64,000 nucleotides of DNA from Herbiconiux sp. SALV-R1. Lineage in GTDB: Bacteria; Actinomycetota; Actinomycetes; Actinomycetales; Microbacteriaceae. Within the stretch, counting starts at the first letter, position 1; every line of letters starts with the position of its first letter. This document shows positions 33,152-41,519 of this stretch, in pieces. Location of the stretch: assembly GCF_013113715.1 (NCBI RefSeq), contig NZ_CP053344.1:4092001-4156000 (forward strand), read 5' to 3'. The notes beneath the pieces are model-generated. The model did not search any database and was not told the origin of the DNA. It was given only the letters and a program-made list of their open reading frames with translations. The position numbers were made by a program, and so were the translations under genes.

Positions 33152-35803
33152 ATGACCGAGCCCACCACCGCATCCGTGTCATCGTCAGCCGTTCCCCCCG
33201 CCTCCGTGCCGCCCGCCTCCGCGCCCTCAGGGGCCGGGGCGGGGGCCGGGCAGGGCCGCGCATCCGGAGCCCTGCTGACGCTCTCGGGCATCGGCAAGCA
33301 GTACCCGGGGGTGCGCGCCCTCGACGACGTGAGCCTCGAGGTGCTGCCCGGCGAGGTGCACGCCGTGCTCGGCGAGAACGGCGCCGGCAAGTCGACGCTG
33401 GTGGGCATAGCCGCCGGGTCGGTCGTTCCCGATGACGGAACGATCGACCTGGGGGCCGGACCTCGGCCCCGCATGTACCCGCGCGAGGCGCGGGAGCAGG
33501 GGCTGGCGATCGTCTACCAGATCCCGGCACTCGCGCCCTCGCTCACCGTCGTCGACGCCATGCTCCTGCTGCTGCCCGAGTCGGTGCGCCCCTCGCGGCG
33601 CGCCGCCACGCAGTGGACGGCGGAGCTGTTCGCCCGGCTCGGCCTCGAGATCGACGTGCGGCGCCGGGTGTCGGCGATCTCGCAGCGCGAGGCGCACCTC
33701 GTCGAGATCGCCGCGGCGCTCGCCTCCGACCCGAAGGTGCTCGTGCTCGACGAGCCCACCGAGGCGCTCGGAGCCGACGAGACCGCGTGGCTGTTCGCGC
33801 AGGTGCACGAGCTGCTCGCCAAGGGGTCTGGTGTGGTCTACATCACGCACCGCATCCCCGAGGTGATGGAGATCGCCGACCGCATGACGGTGCTGCGCGA
33901 CGGCAAGGTGGTGGGTCGCGGCGACGTGGCCGGCTACTCGGCCGAGCAGATCGTCGAGCTCATCGTGGGCCGCTCGCTCGAGACGACGTTCCCCCACAAG
34001 GCCGGGGGAGCATCCGTCGATGCCGCCCCCGGTATCGAAGCCGCACCCGGTGCCGGGGCTGGTGGTGGCGCCGGCACCGAGGTGCTCTCCGTCACGAGCT
34101 TCACCGGTCGCGCCTTCCGCGACGTCTCGTTCGAGGCGCGTGGCGGGCAGATCGTCGGGCTCGCCGGCGTCGAGGGCAACGGGCAGCGCGAGTTCATGAA
34201 GGCGCTCGCCGGAGCCGTGCGCTCGAGCGGCGTGGTGAAGCTCAACGGGCGGGAGCTGCGCGCCCTCTCGACTCGCCGCGCCACGGCCGAGGGCATCGTC
34301 TGGCTGCCGGGTGACCGGCTCGGCGAGGCGATGTTCGGTCAGCTCAGCGTGCGCGAGAACGTGATCGCGCCGAACCTCGACCAGGCGATGCCCGCCGGGT
34401 TCACCGCTCCGCGCACCGAGGAACGCCTCGTGCACCAGGCCATCGGCGGCCTCGCGGTGAAGACCCCCACCATCGAGACGCCCATCACCTCGCTCTCGGG
34501 CGGCAGCCAGCAGAAGGTGCTGCTCGCCAGGGCCCGCCTCGGCAGCCCCGCGGTGCTGCTCGTCGAAGACCCCACCCAGGGTGTCGACGCGGGCGCGCGC
34601 GTCGAGATCTACAGCTTCTTGCGGGCGATGGCCGACGACGGGGTGGCCGTGGTCATCCTCTCCACCGACGCCGTCGAACTCGAAGGGCTCTGCGACCGGG
34701 TCGTCGTGTTCTCGCGCGGACGCGTGCAGGCCGAACTCGCCGGCGACACGCTCACCGAGCGCGAGATCACGGGCGCCGCGGTGCTCGCCACCGAGACCTC
34801 CATCAGCGACGACACGGATGCTGCAGAGCTCACCTCGAAGAAGGGCCTCCCGCTGGTGCAGCGCGGCGAGGTGCAGACCGTGTCGCTCGTCGTCATCTCG
34901 GTGGCGCTCGTCGCCATCACCGCAGGGATAGCCCCCTCGTTCCTCAGCCCGCTCAGCATGGGTGCGCTGCTCGCGTCTGCGGCCATCCTCATCCTGGTCG
35001 GCCTGGCCCAGCTCTCGGTCGTCATCACCGGAGGCATCGACCTGTCGATCGGTTCGGTGGTGGCGCTCTCGGCGGTGATCATCTCCTTCTTCGGCGAGGG
35101 CGGGCCCGGGATGCTCGCACTCGGCGTGGTCGTGGCGCTGGTCGCCGGGGTGGTGGTCGGTGTGGTCAACGGCATCCTCATCACGCGGCTCGGCATGCCG
35201 CCCGTCATCGCGACCCTGGTGTCGTCGATCGCGGTGCTCGGCGGGGCGCAGCTGCTGCGCCCGCAGCCGGGCGGGCAGGCGAGCGCCGAGCTGATGACCG
35301 CTCTCGGCACGGCCATCGCCGGTGTTCCGCTGGTGCTCGTCGTGGCGATCGTCATCGCGGTGCTGCTGTGGCTCGGCCTCAACAACACCGGGCTCGGGCG
35401 CGGCTTCCGGGCCGCGGGTTCCGACGCGCTCAAGGCCACGCGCATGGGTGTCGACGTGAACCGCATGCGGCTGCTCGCCACCATCGCCTCGAGCGTGCTG
35501 GCCGCCGTCGCCGGCGTCGTGCTCTACACGAAGACCGGCATCGGGGATGCGGGGGCCGCCCAGGCGTTCACCCTCACCTCGGTGACGGCGATCGTGATCG
35601 CGGGTGTGAGCATCTTCGGCGGTTCGGGCTCGGCGCTCGCCGTGGGTGCCGCGGCGCTGCTGCTGCAGACGATCACGAGCGCGCTGCCGTTCCTCGGGGT
35701 GAACCTGTCGTGGCAGTACTGGATCCAGGGCATCTTCGTGCTCGTCGCCGCCGTGCTGCCGATGGCGGTGCGGCTGCGGAAGCGGCGGAGCATCCCGGAG
35801 TAG
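33152..35803 (+). CDS. ABC transporter fusion: two RbsA-type ATPase domains plus RbsC-type permease
   Basis: An 883-residue fusion. After an Ala/Pro/Gly-rich lead (1-38) comes ATPase domain 1 with Walker A GENGAGKST (74-82), signature region ISQREAHLVEIA and Walker B VLVLDEPTEALG (about 196-207). Domain 2 (about 305-540) has the degenerate Walker A GVEGNGQRE usual for RbsA, signature LSGGSQQKVLLARA and VLLVEDPTQGVD. A linker leads to a complete permease (about 570-880) with SVVITGGIDLSIGSVVALSA and MPPVIATLVSSIAVLGG. RbsA (about 500 residues) and RbsC are normally separate. The start follows the binding-protein stop by two bases. Confidence 0.93.
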   Translation: MTEPTTASVSSSAVPPASVPPASAPSGAGAGAGQGRASGALLTLSGIGKQYPGVRALDDVSLEVLPGEVHAVLGENGAGKSTLVGIAAGSVVPDDGTIDLGAGPRPRMYPREAREQGLAIVYQIPALAPSLTVVDAMLLLLPESVRPSRRAATQWTAELFARLGLEIDVRRRVSAISQREAHLVEIAAALASDPKVLVLDEPTEALGADETAWLFAQVHELLAKGSGVVYITHRIPEVMEIADRMTVLRDGKVVGRGDVAGYSAEQIVELIVGRSLETTFPHKAGGASVDAAPGIEAAPGAGAGGGAGTEVLSVTSFTGRAFRDVSFEARGGQIVGLAGVEGNGQREFMKALAGAVRSSGVVKLNGRELRALSTRRATAEGIVWLPGDRLGEAMFGQLSVRENVIAPNLDQAMPAGFTAPRTEERLVHQAIGGLAVKTPTIETPITSLSGGSQQKVLLARARLGSPAVLLVEDPTQGVDAGARVEIYSFLRAMADDGVAVVILSTDAVELEGLCDRVVVFSRGRVQAELAGDTLTEREITGAAVLATETSISDDTDAAELTSKKGLPLVQRGEVQTVSLVVISVALVAITAGIAPSFLSPLSMGALLASAAILILVGLAQLSVVITGGIDLSIGSVVALSAVIISFFGEGGPGMLALGVVVALVAGVVVGVVNGILITRLGMPPVIATLVSSIAVLGGAQLLRPQPGGQASAELMTALGTAIAGVPLVLVVAIVIAVLLWLGLNNTGLGRGFRAAGSDALKATRMGVDVNRMRLLATIASSVLAAVAGVVLYTKTGIGDAGAAQAFTLTSVTAIVIAGVSIFGGSGSALAVGAAALLLQTITSALPFLGVNLSWQYWIQGIFVLVAAVLPMAVRLRKRRSIPE

Positions 35804-35847
35804 GGGGCGGGGCGGGGCGGCTGCGGGCCGCGCCGGCGTGCTCGGTC

Positions 35848-35853
35848 TACCCT
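35848..35853 (+). promoter_or_regulatory. -10 box TACCCT before the XRE-cupin gene
   Basis: TACCCT lies 27 bases before ATG 35881 and fits the TANNNT pattern. Here a GAGGAG ribosome site is present, so the message has a normal leader. Confidence 0.45.
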
Positions 35854-35880
35854 TGAGGCATCGTCAACGAGGAGCCGCCC

Positions 35881-36681
35881 ATGTCGCCGAGCACACCCCG
35901 CGATCCCGACGCCGACGCGGCGAAGCGGCCGGCCGCGCCCGGAGTCGGGGAGCGCATCCGGGAGGCCCGCCAGGCGGAGGGCATCTCGCTGCGCGAGCTC
36001 GGCAGCCGGGTGGGCGTCTCGGCGAGCTTCCTCTCGCAGGTCGAGCTCGGGCGGGCGATGCCGTCGATGGGCACCCTGTGGACCATCGTGTCGGAGCTCG
36101 ACCTGTCGTTCGACGCGCTGCTCGGAACGGTGGCGCCGGGGCCGGGGGCGGGCGCATCCGGTGTGGGTGCGGCCGCAGCATCCGGTGTCAACGGCGTCGG
36201 CTCGTCGCCCGCGCCCTCGCCTGGTTTCGAACGCCTCACCACGGTCGGCCTCCCGGGCCTCCGCCGCGCGGACACCGCGCCCGACATCCGCATCGGCGGC
36301 GTGCGCTGGGAGCGGCTCACCCCGGGCGACGACCCCCTCGTCGAGTTCGTGCGCGTCACCTACTCGCCCGGCAGCGAGTCGAGCCCCGCCGACAACATGA
36401 TGCGCCACACCGGCCTCGAGTACATGCACGTGATGAGCGGGCAGATGGACATCCAGGTCGGCTTCGACAGCGACACCGTGCAGCCGGGCGACAGCCTCAC
36501 CTTCGACGCCTCCATCCCGCACCGCATCGTGAACCCCTACGACGTTCCCTGCGTCTCGATCTGGGCCGTCGTCGGCCGCCACGGCTTCGCCCCACCCCAC
36601 GAGATCGCCCGCCGCCTCGCGGAGTACGGCACCCCCGCCTCGACGATGCACTTCGGCGGCGGGCACCACTCGGGGGAGTGA
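35881..36681 (+). CDS. XRE family regulator with C-terminal cupin
   Basis: A 266-residue regulator. The helix-turn-helix is at residues 22-78 (RIREARQAEGISLRELGSRV, then GVSASFLSQVELGRAMPS). A Gly/Ala/Ser linker (82-115) leads to a cupin_2 ligand domain (165-240) with GLEYMHVMSGQMDIQVG and GDSLTFDASIPHRIVNP. XRE-cupin proteins usually sense a catabolic substrate or product. It follows the transporter fusion by 77 bases on the same strand with its own promoter, and is the natural candidate regulator of the 26678-35803 island. Confidence 0.9.
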   Translation: MSPSTPRDPDADAAKRPAAPGVGERIREARQAEGISLRELGSRVGVSASFLSQVELGRAMPSMGTLWTIVSELDLSFDALLGTVAPGPGAGASGVGAAAASGVNGVGSSPAPSPGFERLTTVGLPGLRRADTAPDIRIGGVRWERLTPGDDPLVEFVRVTYSPGSESSPADNMMRHTGLEYMHVMSGQMDIQVGFDSDTVQPGDSLTFDASIPHRIVNPYDVPCVSIWAVVGRHGFAPPHEIARRLAEYGTPASTMHFGGGHHSGE

Positions 36682-36692
36682 GCGGCCCGCGC

Positions 36693-36750
36693 GTTCTCCC
36701 CCACAAAGTCCGGGATGACCACGATCATCACGGACTTTGTGTGGGAGAAC
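36693..36750. repeat. 58-bp near-perfect palindrome
   Basis: GTTCTCCCCCACAAAGTCCG and CGGACTTTGTGTGGGAGAAC pair with one mismatch, and GATGA/TCATC extend the stem around a six-base loop. It begins 11 bases after the XRE-cupin stop. The lack of a T-run makes a simple terminator less likely. No second copy is seen in this window. Confidence 0.75.
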
Positions 36751-36787
36751 GGATGCGCGGGGCCGGGGCGCCTGTCACACTTCAGAG

Positions 36788-37165
36788 ATGAGTGACGTGT
36801 CGAGACGAGTCGTGCTGCGAGCCGGGGCCTGGACGGTGCCCGTGGTGGCGCTCGCCGTCGCCGCGCCGGGTGCCGCGGCGTCGGGGTCGGCGGGGGTTCC
36901 CGAGCTCACGCTGACCGCGGTGCGCAGCGGCACCGACGTCATCCTCACTGCCACCGCGCGGAACGCCGCCGGCGCCGGTGTCGACGTGGCGTACCGGCTC
37001 GAACGCACCACCGACGGCCAGACCTGGGTCTTCGACGGCAACGTGCAGACCGGTCCCACCGGCACCAGCACCGTGACGCTCCCGCTCGACGGCGCCATCT
37101 CGTTCCGCGCCAGCACCGTCATCGACGGCATCCCGGTCGTGACGGTGGCGCCCGTCACGAGCTGA
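36788..37165 (+). CDS. Small exported protein of unknown function
   Basis: A 125-residue protein starting at ATG 36788, with a signal that carries paired arginines (SRRVVLRAGAWTVPVVALAV) and a cleavage site near APGAAAS. The mature part is beta-rich (LTLTAVRSGTDVILTATARN, then VAYRLERTTDGQTW), like a single Ig-type domain. I do not recognise a family. It is convergent with the haem-cluster operon, whose last gene ends eight bases away. Confidence 0.7.
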   Translation: MSDVSRRVVLRAGAWTVPVVALAVAAPGAAASGSAGVPELTLTAVRSGTDVILTATARNAAGAGVDVAYRLERTTDGQTWVFDGNVQTGPTGTSTVTLPLDGAISFRASTVIDGIPVVTVAPVTS

Positions 37166-37172
37166 GAGCGTG

Positions 37173-38435
37173 TCACACCGGCGACCCCGCCCGCCGCGAC
37201 CAGGGGAGGGCCCTCATCATGCTGAGCACCGCAATGATGCCGAGGCCGAGGGCGGATGCGGCGGCCAGCAACGGGAGAACGAGCGGCGACAGAGTGCCGG
37301 AGCCCTCGGGCACGAGTCCGACCGGTTGCGGCAGCAGCGTCTGGGGTGCGTTCAGCGCCACGAGCTCGCTGGCCAGGGCGTCGGCGGGCACCACGGCCGG
37401 CGCTCGGACGACGGGGTTGTCGGGCGCCGCCCCTCCGCCGGCCGAGCCTCCCGCGCTCGCGGGTGGGGTGACGGGCGCGGAGGCGTCGTAGCTCACCGTG
37501 AGGGGGCTCGCGGGTTTCGCGGCGTCGCGCACGCCGCCGGTGGTCACCCAGTAGCCCTGCTGGCCGGTGAGGCGGTGGAAGTCGACGAACGACTGCGGGA
37601 ACGACCCCCAGTGGGCCTCGTTCGACGCGGAGCGGGCGACCTGTCCGCTGCCGGAGCTCGACACCCCGAGATACCGCGGCGTGACGGTGAACCCGCCGCC
37701 CTTCGCGACCTCGGCGCCACTGATGTCGGCGAGGGTGACCTTCACCGGGTCGAGGGCCTGCCACTTCGTCATGTCGTCCATCGAGGTTCCGTAGCCGCTG
37801 GCGAGCCCCGTCAGCTCGCCGTCGCCCGAGGCGTCGAGCGAGAGCTCGGGGTCGGTGACGCTCCAGTAGGTCATGCCCCCGTAGAACACCACAGTGAACG
37901 AACCGGTCCAGCGGATGCGCACCCCGTCACCGTCTGACGAGCCGGTTCCGCCCTGCATCACGACCTGATTGCCGCTGGTGCTCGACGTCGACGACACCGA
38001 CACCGCCGCGCCCTGCGGGTCGAGGCAGCGGGCACCCCAGGTGGCGTCGGCCCATTGCCCGTCGGCGGTGGGTTTCTCGATGTGCACCGACCCGTCGTGC
38101 GAGCGGTAGAGGCCGTCGCCCTCCTGCCACACGCGGGAGCCGCCCGCGTCGCCCGCTCGACCCGCGCTGAGGAAGTTGCATCCGCCCGCGAAGGCACCGG
38201 CGCCCGACTCGGCGTTGAGCCCCCAGCGCAGCTCCGCGTTGGTGATGCTGCCCCCCGTGCTCGGCGTCGGGGTGCGCTCGGGCACGGTGACGATGATGTC
38301 GTCGGCGTCGCGCGCGGCTGAAGCCGAGGCCGAGGCCGAAGCCGCGGATGCGGTGCCCAGACCCAGCACCGTCCCCAGCCCCAGTGCGAGGGCGACAAGC
38401 GCGGCCGCGTGCCGCCCGCGGCGAACCGCGGTCAT
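37173..38435 (-). CDS. HtaA-domain haem-binding surface protein with C-terminal membrane anchor
   Basis: A 420-residue exported protein, last gene of the haem operon. ATG 38435 overlaps the preceding stop as ATGA (38432-38435). After a signal peptide and an Ala/Ser stretch comes one HtaA domain (about 65-310): ELRWGLNAESGAGAFAGGCN, YYGGMTYWSVTDPEL-like motifs and SGYGTSMDDMTKW. Conserved Tyr and His of this domain bind haem in corynebacterial HtaA. A Pro/Ala-rich linker precedes a C-terminal helix (VLPLLAAASALGLGIIAVLSM) and a basic tail (RRAGSPV), so it is membrane-tethered. Confidence 0.9.
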   Translation of the reverse strand: MTAVRRGRHAAALVALALGLGTVLGLGTASAASASASASAARDADDIIVTVPERTPTPSTGGSITNAELRWGLNAESGAGAFAGGCNFLSAGRAGDAGGSRVWQEGDGLYRSHDGSVHIEKPTADGQWADATWGARCLDPQGAAVSVSSTSSTSGNQVVMQGGTGSSDGDGVRIRWTGSFTVVFYGGMTYWSVTDPELSLDASGDGELTGLASGYGTSMDDMTKWQALDPVKVTLADISGAEVAKGGGFTVTPRYLGVSSSGSGQVARSASNEAHWGSFPQSFVDFHRLTGQQGYWVTTGGVRDAAKPASPLTVSYDASAPVTPPASAGGSAGGGAAPDNPVVRAPAVVPADALASELVALNAPQTLLPQPVGLVPEGSGTLSPLVLPLLAAASALGLGIIAVLSMMRALPWSRRAGSPV

Positions 38436-39592
38436 CGCAGCGCCGCTTCGTCGACGGCCTGAGGTGTGGGCGTCTCCGATGCGAGCTCCGGCTGCTGCGG
38501 CACGACCGCGCCCCCGTCCACGCCCGGGCGCGCGGCTCGCCGCGCGCGGCGGCGCGCCAGGGCGCGGGCGATCGCGGTGATGACGCTCGCCACCACGAGC
38601 ACGAGCGCCAGCGCGATGCACCCGAGCATGAGCACGATGGCCCACACGGGTGCGGCGGGCGCGGCGCTGCTCGCCTCGGCCGAGGCGGCGACCCCGCCCG
38701 TGACGGTGACCTCCGCCTCGGCCACGCCGCCCGACCCGGCCCCGCGCAGGGTGACGAGGTGCGTGCCGTCACGGATGTCGCGGGGAACGGGAAGCGCGGC
38801 GGCGATCTCGCCCTGGGTTCCGGCGGTGAGCGGGCCCACCGCCGTCAGCCCCCCGTCGAGGGAGGCGACGACCTGCTCACCGGGTGTGAAGCCCTGCCCC
38901 GTGAAGACGATCGACGATCCTGCGGAGACCGTCGCCGCATCCACACCGACGCGAACCGCTCCTGCCGCGCCGGGCGCGGAGGGCGCGGCCTCCGCTGCCG
39001 ATGCGGCGGCATCCGAGGCGAACGACACCGGCGTGAAGGTCTCGTTGTTGGCGTTCTTCACGCCGTGGGCGCCGATGGTGATGATGCCGCAGGTCACCGT
39101 CCGGCAGTCCACCTCCGTGATGTTCCCGTCCCGGTCCTGGCTCTCGAAGGTGGCGCCGGGGGTGACCATCGACACCGTCCACGAACCGTCTGCGGCGATC
39201 GTGCCGTTGGCGGAGCTCTCCGTCTGGCTGCCGGGGAAGGCGAGGAAACGCTGGAAGCCGTTGTTGTCGGCCGACTCGGCGTCGGGAACGTAGCGGTAAT
39301 CTTCGCCGACGACGCCGCCGGCGCTCGGCCGCCAGGTGCCGCTCGCGGCGTCGTCGACCCAGCCGAAGAGCACGTAGATGCCTCCGAAGCCGTTCTGGAT
39401 GGACTGGAAGCCGGTGCCGCTCACCGTGACGTCGGTCGCGTAGTCCGGCGACACCGAGGCGCTCCCGTCGGGGCCCGACACGGAGACGCTGCCGGCAGCC
39501 CAGGCGGGAGTCGCGGTCGCGAGAAGCGCCACCGCGGAGACGGAGAGGGCGACGGCGACGGCGGTCGCGGTGAGGTGGACGCGACGTTTCAT
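38432..39592 (-). CDS. Exported membrane-anchored protein of the haem operon
   Basis: A 386-residue protein starting at ATG 39592, which overlaps the hmuV stop. It has a signal peptide (cleavage near AWAAG), then a domain (34-200) whose core VTVSGTGFQSIQNGFGGIYV and WRPSAGG parallels the middle of the HtaA-WxL protein at 42759. A second Ig-like module (about 205-300) has IVFTGQGFTPGEQVVASLDG. The C terminus has a membrane helix (WAIVLMLGCIALALVLVVAS) and basic, Pro-rich tail. No HtaA motif is present. By position it should pass haem between surface and HmuT or scaffold the others. Confidence 0.85.
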   Translation of the reverse strand: MKRRVHLTATAVAVALSVSAVALLATATPAWAAGSVSVSGPDGSASVSPDYATDVTVSGTGFQSIQNGFGGIYVLFGWVDDAASGTWRPSAGGVVGEDYRYVPDAESADNNGFQRFLAFPGSQTESSANGTIAADGSWTVSMVTPGATFESQDRDGNITEVDCRTVTCGIITIGAHGVKNANNETFTPVSFASDAAASAAEAAPSAPGAAGAVRVGVDAATVSAGSSIVFTGQGFTPGEQVVASLDGGLTAVGPLTAGTQGEIAAALPVPRDIRDGTHLVTLRGAGSGGVAEAEVTVTGGVAASAEASSAAPAAPVWAIVLMLGCIALALVLVVASVITAIARALARRRARRAARPGVDGGAVVPQQPELASETPTPQAVDEAALR

Positions 39593-40395
39593 GCTGGTTC
39601 TTCTCCGATGTCCGAGTGGTCGGTGGCGGATGGTTCGGCGATCACCCAGAGGGAGTCCCCGACCCCGGGCGCCACGTGGATGGGGTGCCGGTACACGCGT
39701 GTCAGCAGCGCGGAGGTGAGCACGGCACGGGGAGCCCCGACGGCGGCGAGACGGCCCTGTTCGAGCAGCGCGATGCGATCGGCGTAGGCGGCGGCGAGGT
39801 TGAGGTCGTGCAGCACGACGACTGCCGCCCCACCTCGTCGCACACGGTCTCGGGTGCGTGCGAGCACCCGGTGCTGGTGACGGATGTCGAGGCTCGCGGT
39901 GGGTTCGTCGAGGAGGGCGATGCGGCACTGCTGGGCGTACGACCGCGCGAACGCGGTGCGCGCCCGCTCCCCGCCGGAGAGGGCTGTCACCGCGCGCGTC
40001 GCGAAGCTCTCGACCTCCCCGGCTTCCATCGCGGCGGCGACGATCTCGTCGTCGAGCGCGGCTTCGGGCCGATGTCGCCACGGTGCCCGCCCCATCCGCA
40101 CCACCTCTCCGACCGCGAACGGGAAGGAGACCTCGTTGCTCTGCGTGAGCACCGAGCGCCGCCGCGCCCGCTCGGCCACGGGGTGGCTCTCGAGCGACGC
40201 CCCGTCGAGCTCGACCATCCCGCTGGTGGGCGCACGATCCCCGGCGAGCACCGACAGCAGGGTGGACTTGCCCGCACCGTTCGGCCCGACAAGCACCAGC
40301 AGCTCCCCGGCGCGCACCTCCACATCGACGCCGTCGAGGATGCGGCGCTCGCCGATGTCGACGGTGACCTCCCGTGCGCGCAGCACCGCGGTCAT
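39589..40395 (-). CDS. hmuV: Haem ABC transporter ATP-binding protein HmuV
   Basis: A 268-residue ATPase of the haemin/siderophore importer class. Walker A GPNGAGKST is at 37-45, the signature is LSGGERARTAFARS and Walker B is IALLDEPTASLD. SVLTQSNEVSFPFAVGEVV and MGRAPWRH are typical of HmuV rather than FecE. ATG 40395 overlaps the permease stop as ATGA (40392-40395). Confidence 0.93.
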   Translation of the reverse strand: MTAVLRAREVTVDIGERRILDGVDVEVRAGELLVLVGPNGAGKSTLLSVLAGDRAPTSGMVELDGASLESHPVAERARRRSVLTQSNEVSFPFAVGEVVRMGRAPWRHRPEAALDDEIVAAAMEAGEVESFATRAVTALSGGERARTAFARSYAQQCRIALLDEPTASLDIRHQHRVLARTRDRVRRGGAAVVVLHDLNLAAAYADRIALLEQGRLAAVGAPRAVLTSALLTRVYRHPIHVAPGVGDSLWVIAEPSATDHSDIGEEPA

Positions 40396-41519
40396 CCCCA
40401 GCCTCCCGAGCGTCGACGGGTGCGTCTGAGCAGCCAGAAGAAGAACGGACCTCCGATGAGGGCGGTGAGCATCCCGATCGGCAGCTCGCTGCCGGGCACC
40501 GCGGTGCGCGCGACCAGGTCGGCGGCCAGGAGCAGCACCGACCCGCCCAGAGCGCTGGCGGGCAGCAGCAGGCGATGCCCGGGGCCGAGCACCATGCGCA
40601 TGAGGTGGGGCACGACGAGACCGACGAAGCCGATGATGCCGCAGAACGCGACAGCCGCGCAGGTGAGCAGCGCGATGACGACGATCGCGACGACGCGGAG
40701 TCGCTCCACGCGCACTCCGAGGTGCTCGGCCTGCCGCTCGCCGAGAGCTAGGAGGTCGAGGTCGGCAGACATCAGAAGGCACGCCGCGATGCCCACCGCG
40801 GTCAGCGGGGCGACGATCGCGAGGTCGCCCCAGCGGGTTCCGTTGAGCGAGCCGAGCTGCCAGAACACGATCTGCTCCCGCTCCTGGGTCGACCCGAGGT
40901 AGGTGAACAGGGCGATGGCCGCTCCTCCGACGGCGTTTACCGCGATGCCGGTGAGCACCAGCGTGACGACCTCGGTGCGGCCGTCGGCGCGTGCGGCGGC
41001 GTACACGACGGCGATCGCCGCGAGGCCCCCGAGGAACGCCAGAGCCGGCAGGGTCAGGGGGCCGAGGAACCCGAGGCCGAAGACGATGGAGGCGGATGCT
41101 CCGACCGCGGCGCCCGACGAGATGCCGATGACACCCGGCTCGGCGAGCGGATTGCGGAACACCCCCTGCATCACGACCCCGGCCGACGCGAGCGCCGCTC
41201 CCACGAGCACCGCCATCAGGAGCCGCGGAGCACGAATGAGCCACAGCGTCGCCTCGGCGTTGACGTGCGACATCGGTGCCCCCTCGGGGAGGGAGAGGAT
41301 GCCGAGCCCCACCGACTGCACGGCTCCGTTCCACGCTCGCGACGCAGCGCCCACGACTTCGGCGGGTGGGATGTGCAGTTGTCCGCTGCCCGCCGAGACG
41401 ATCATCAGCGCGAGCAGTGCGATGCCGAGGGCCACGAACATGAGTGGTCCCCGCGTCACCCTCCGCTGGGACGGCGCGGCGAGCCGGGTGAGGGGCCTCT
41501 CCTCGGTCGCCAGGCTCAT
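40392..41519 (-). CDS. hmuU: Haem ABC transporter permease HmuU
   Basis: A 375-residue FecCD-family permease with about ten helices. It shows RAPRLLMAVLVGAALASAGV, RNPLAEPGVIGISSGAAVGA, CGIIGFVGLVVPHLMRMVLG with the VPH coupling loop, and GPFFFWLLRR. ATG 41519 overlaps the hmuT stop as ATGA (41516-41519). It would form a homodimeric channel for haem, energised by HmuV. Confidence 0.93.
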   Translation of the reverse strand: MSLATEERPLTRLAAPSQRRVTRGPLMFVALGIALLALMIVSAGSGQLHIPPAEVVGAASRAWNGAVQSVGLGILSLPEGAPMSHVNAEATLWLIRAPRLLMAVLVGAALASAGVVMQGVFRNPLAEPGVIGISSGAAVGASASIVFGLGFLGPLTLPALAFLGGLAAIAVVYAAARADGRTEVVTLVLTGIAVNAVGGAAIALFTYLGSTQEREQIVFWQLGSLNGTRWGDLAIVAPLTAVGIAACLLMSADLDLLALGERQAEHLGVRVERLRVVAIVVIALLTCAAVAFCGIIGFVGLVVPHLMRMVLGPGHRLLLPASALGGSVLLLAADLVARTAVPGSELPIGMLTALIGGPFFFWLLRRTRRRSGGWG

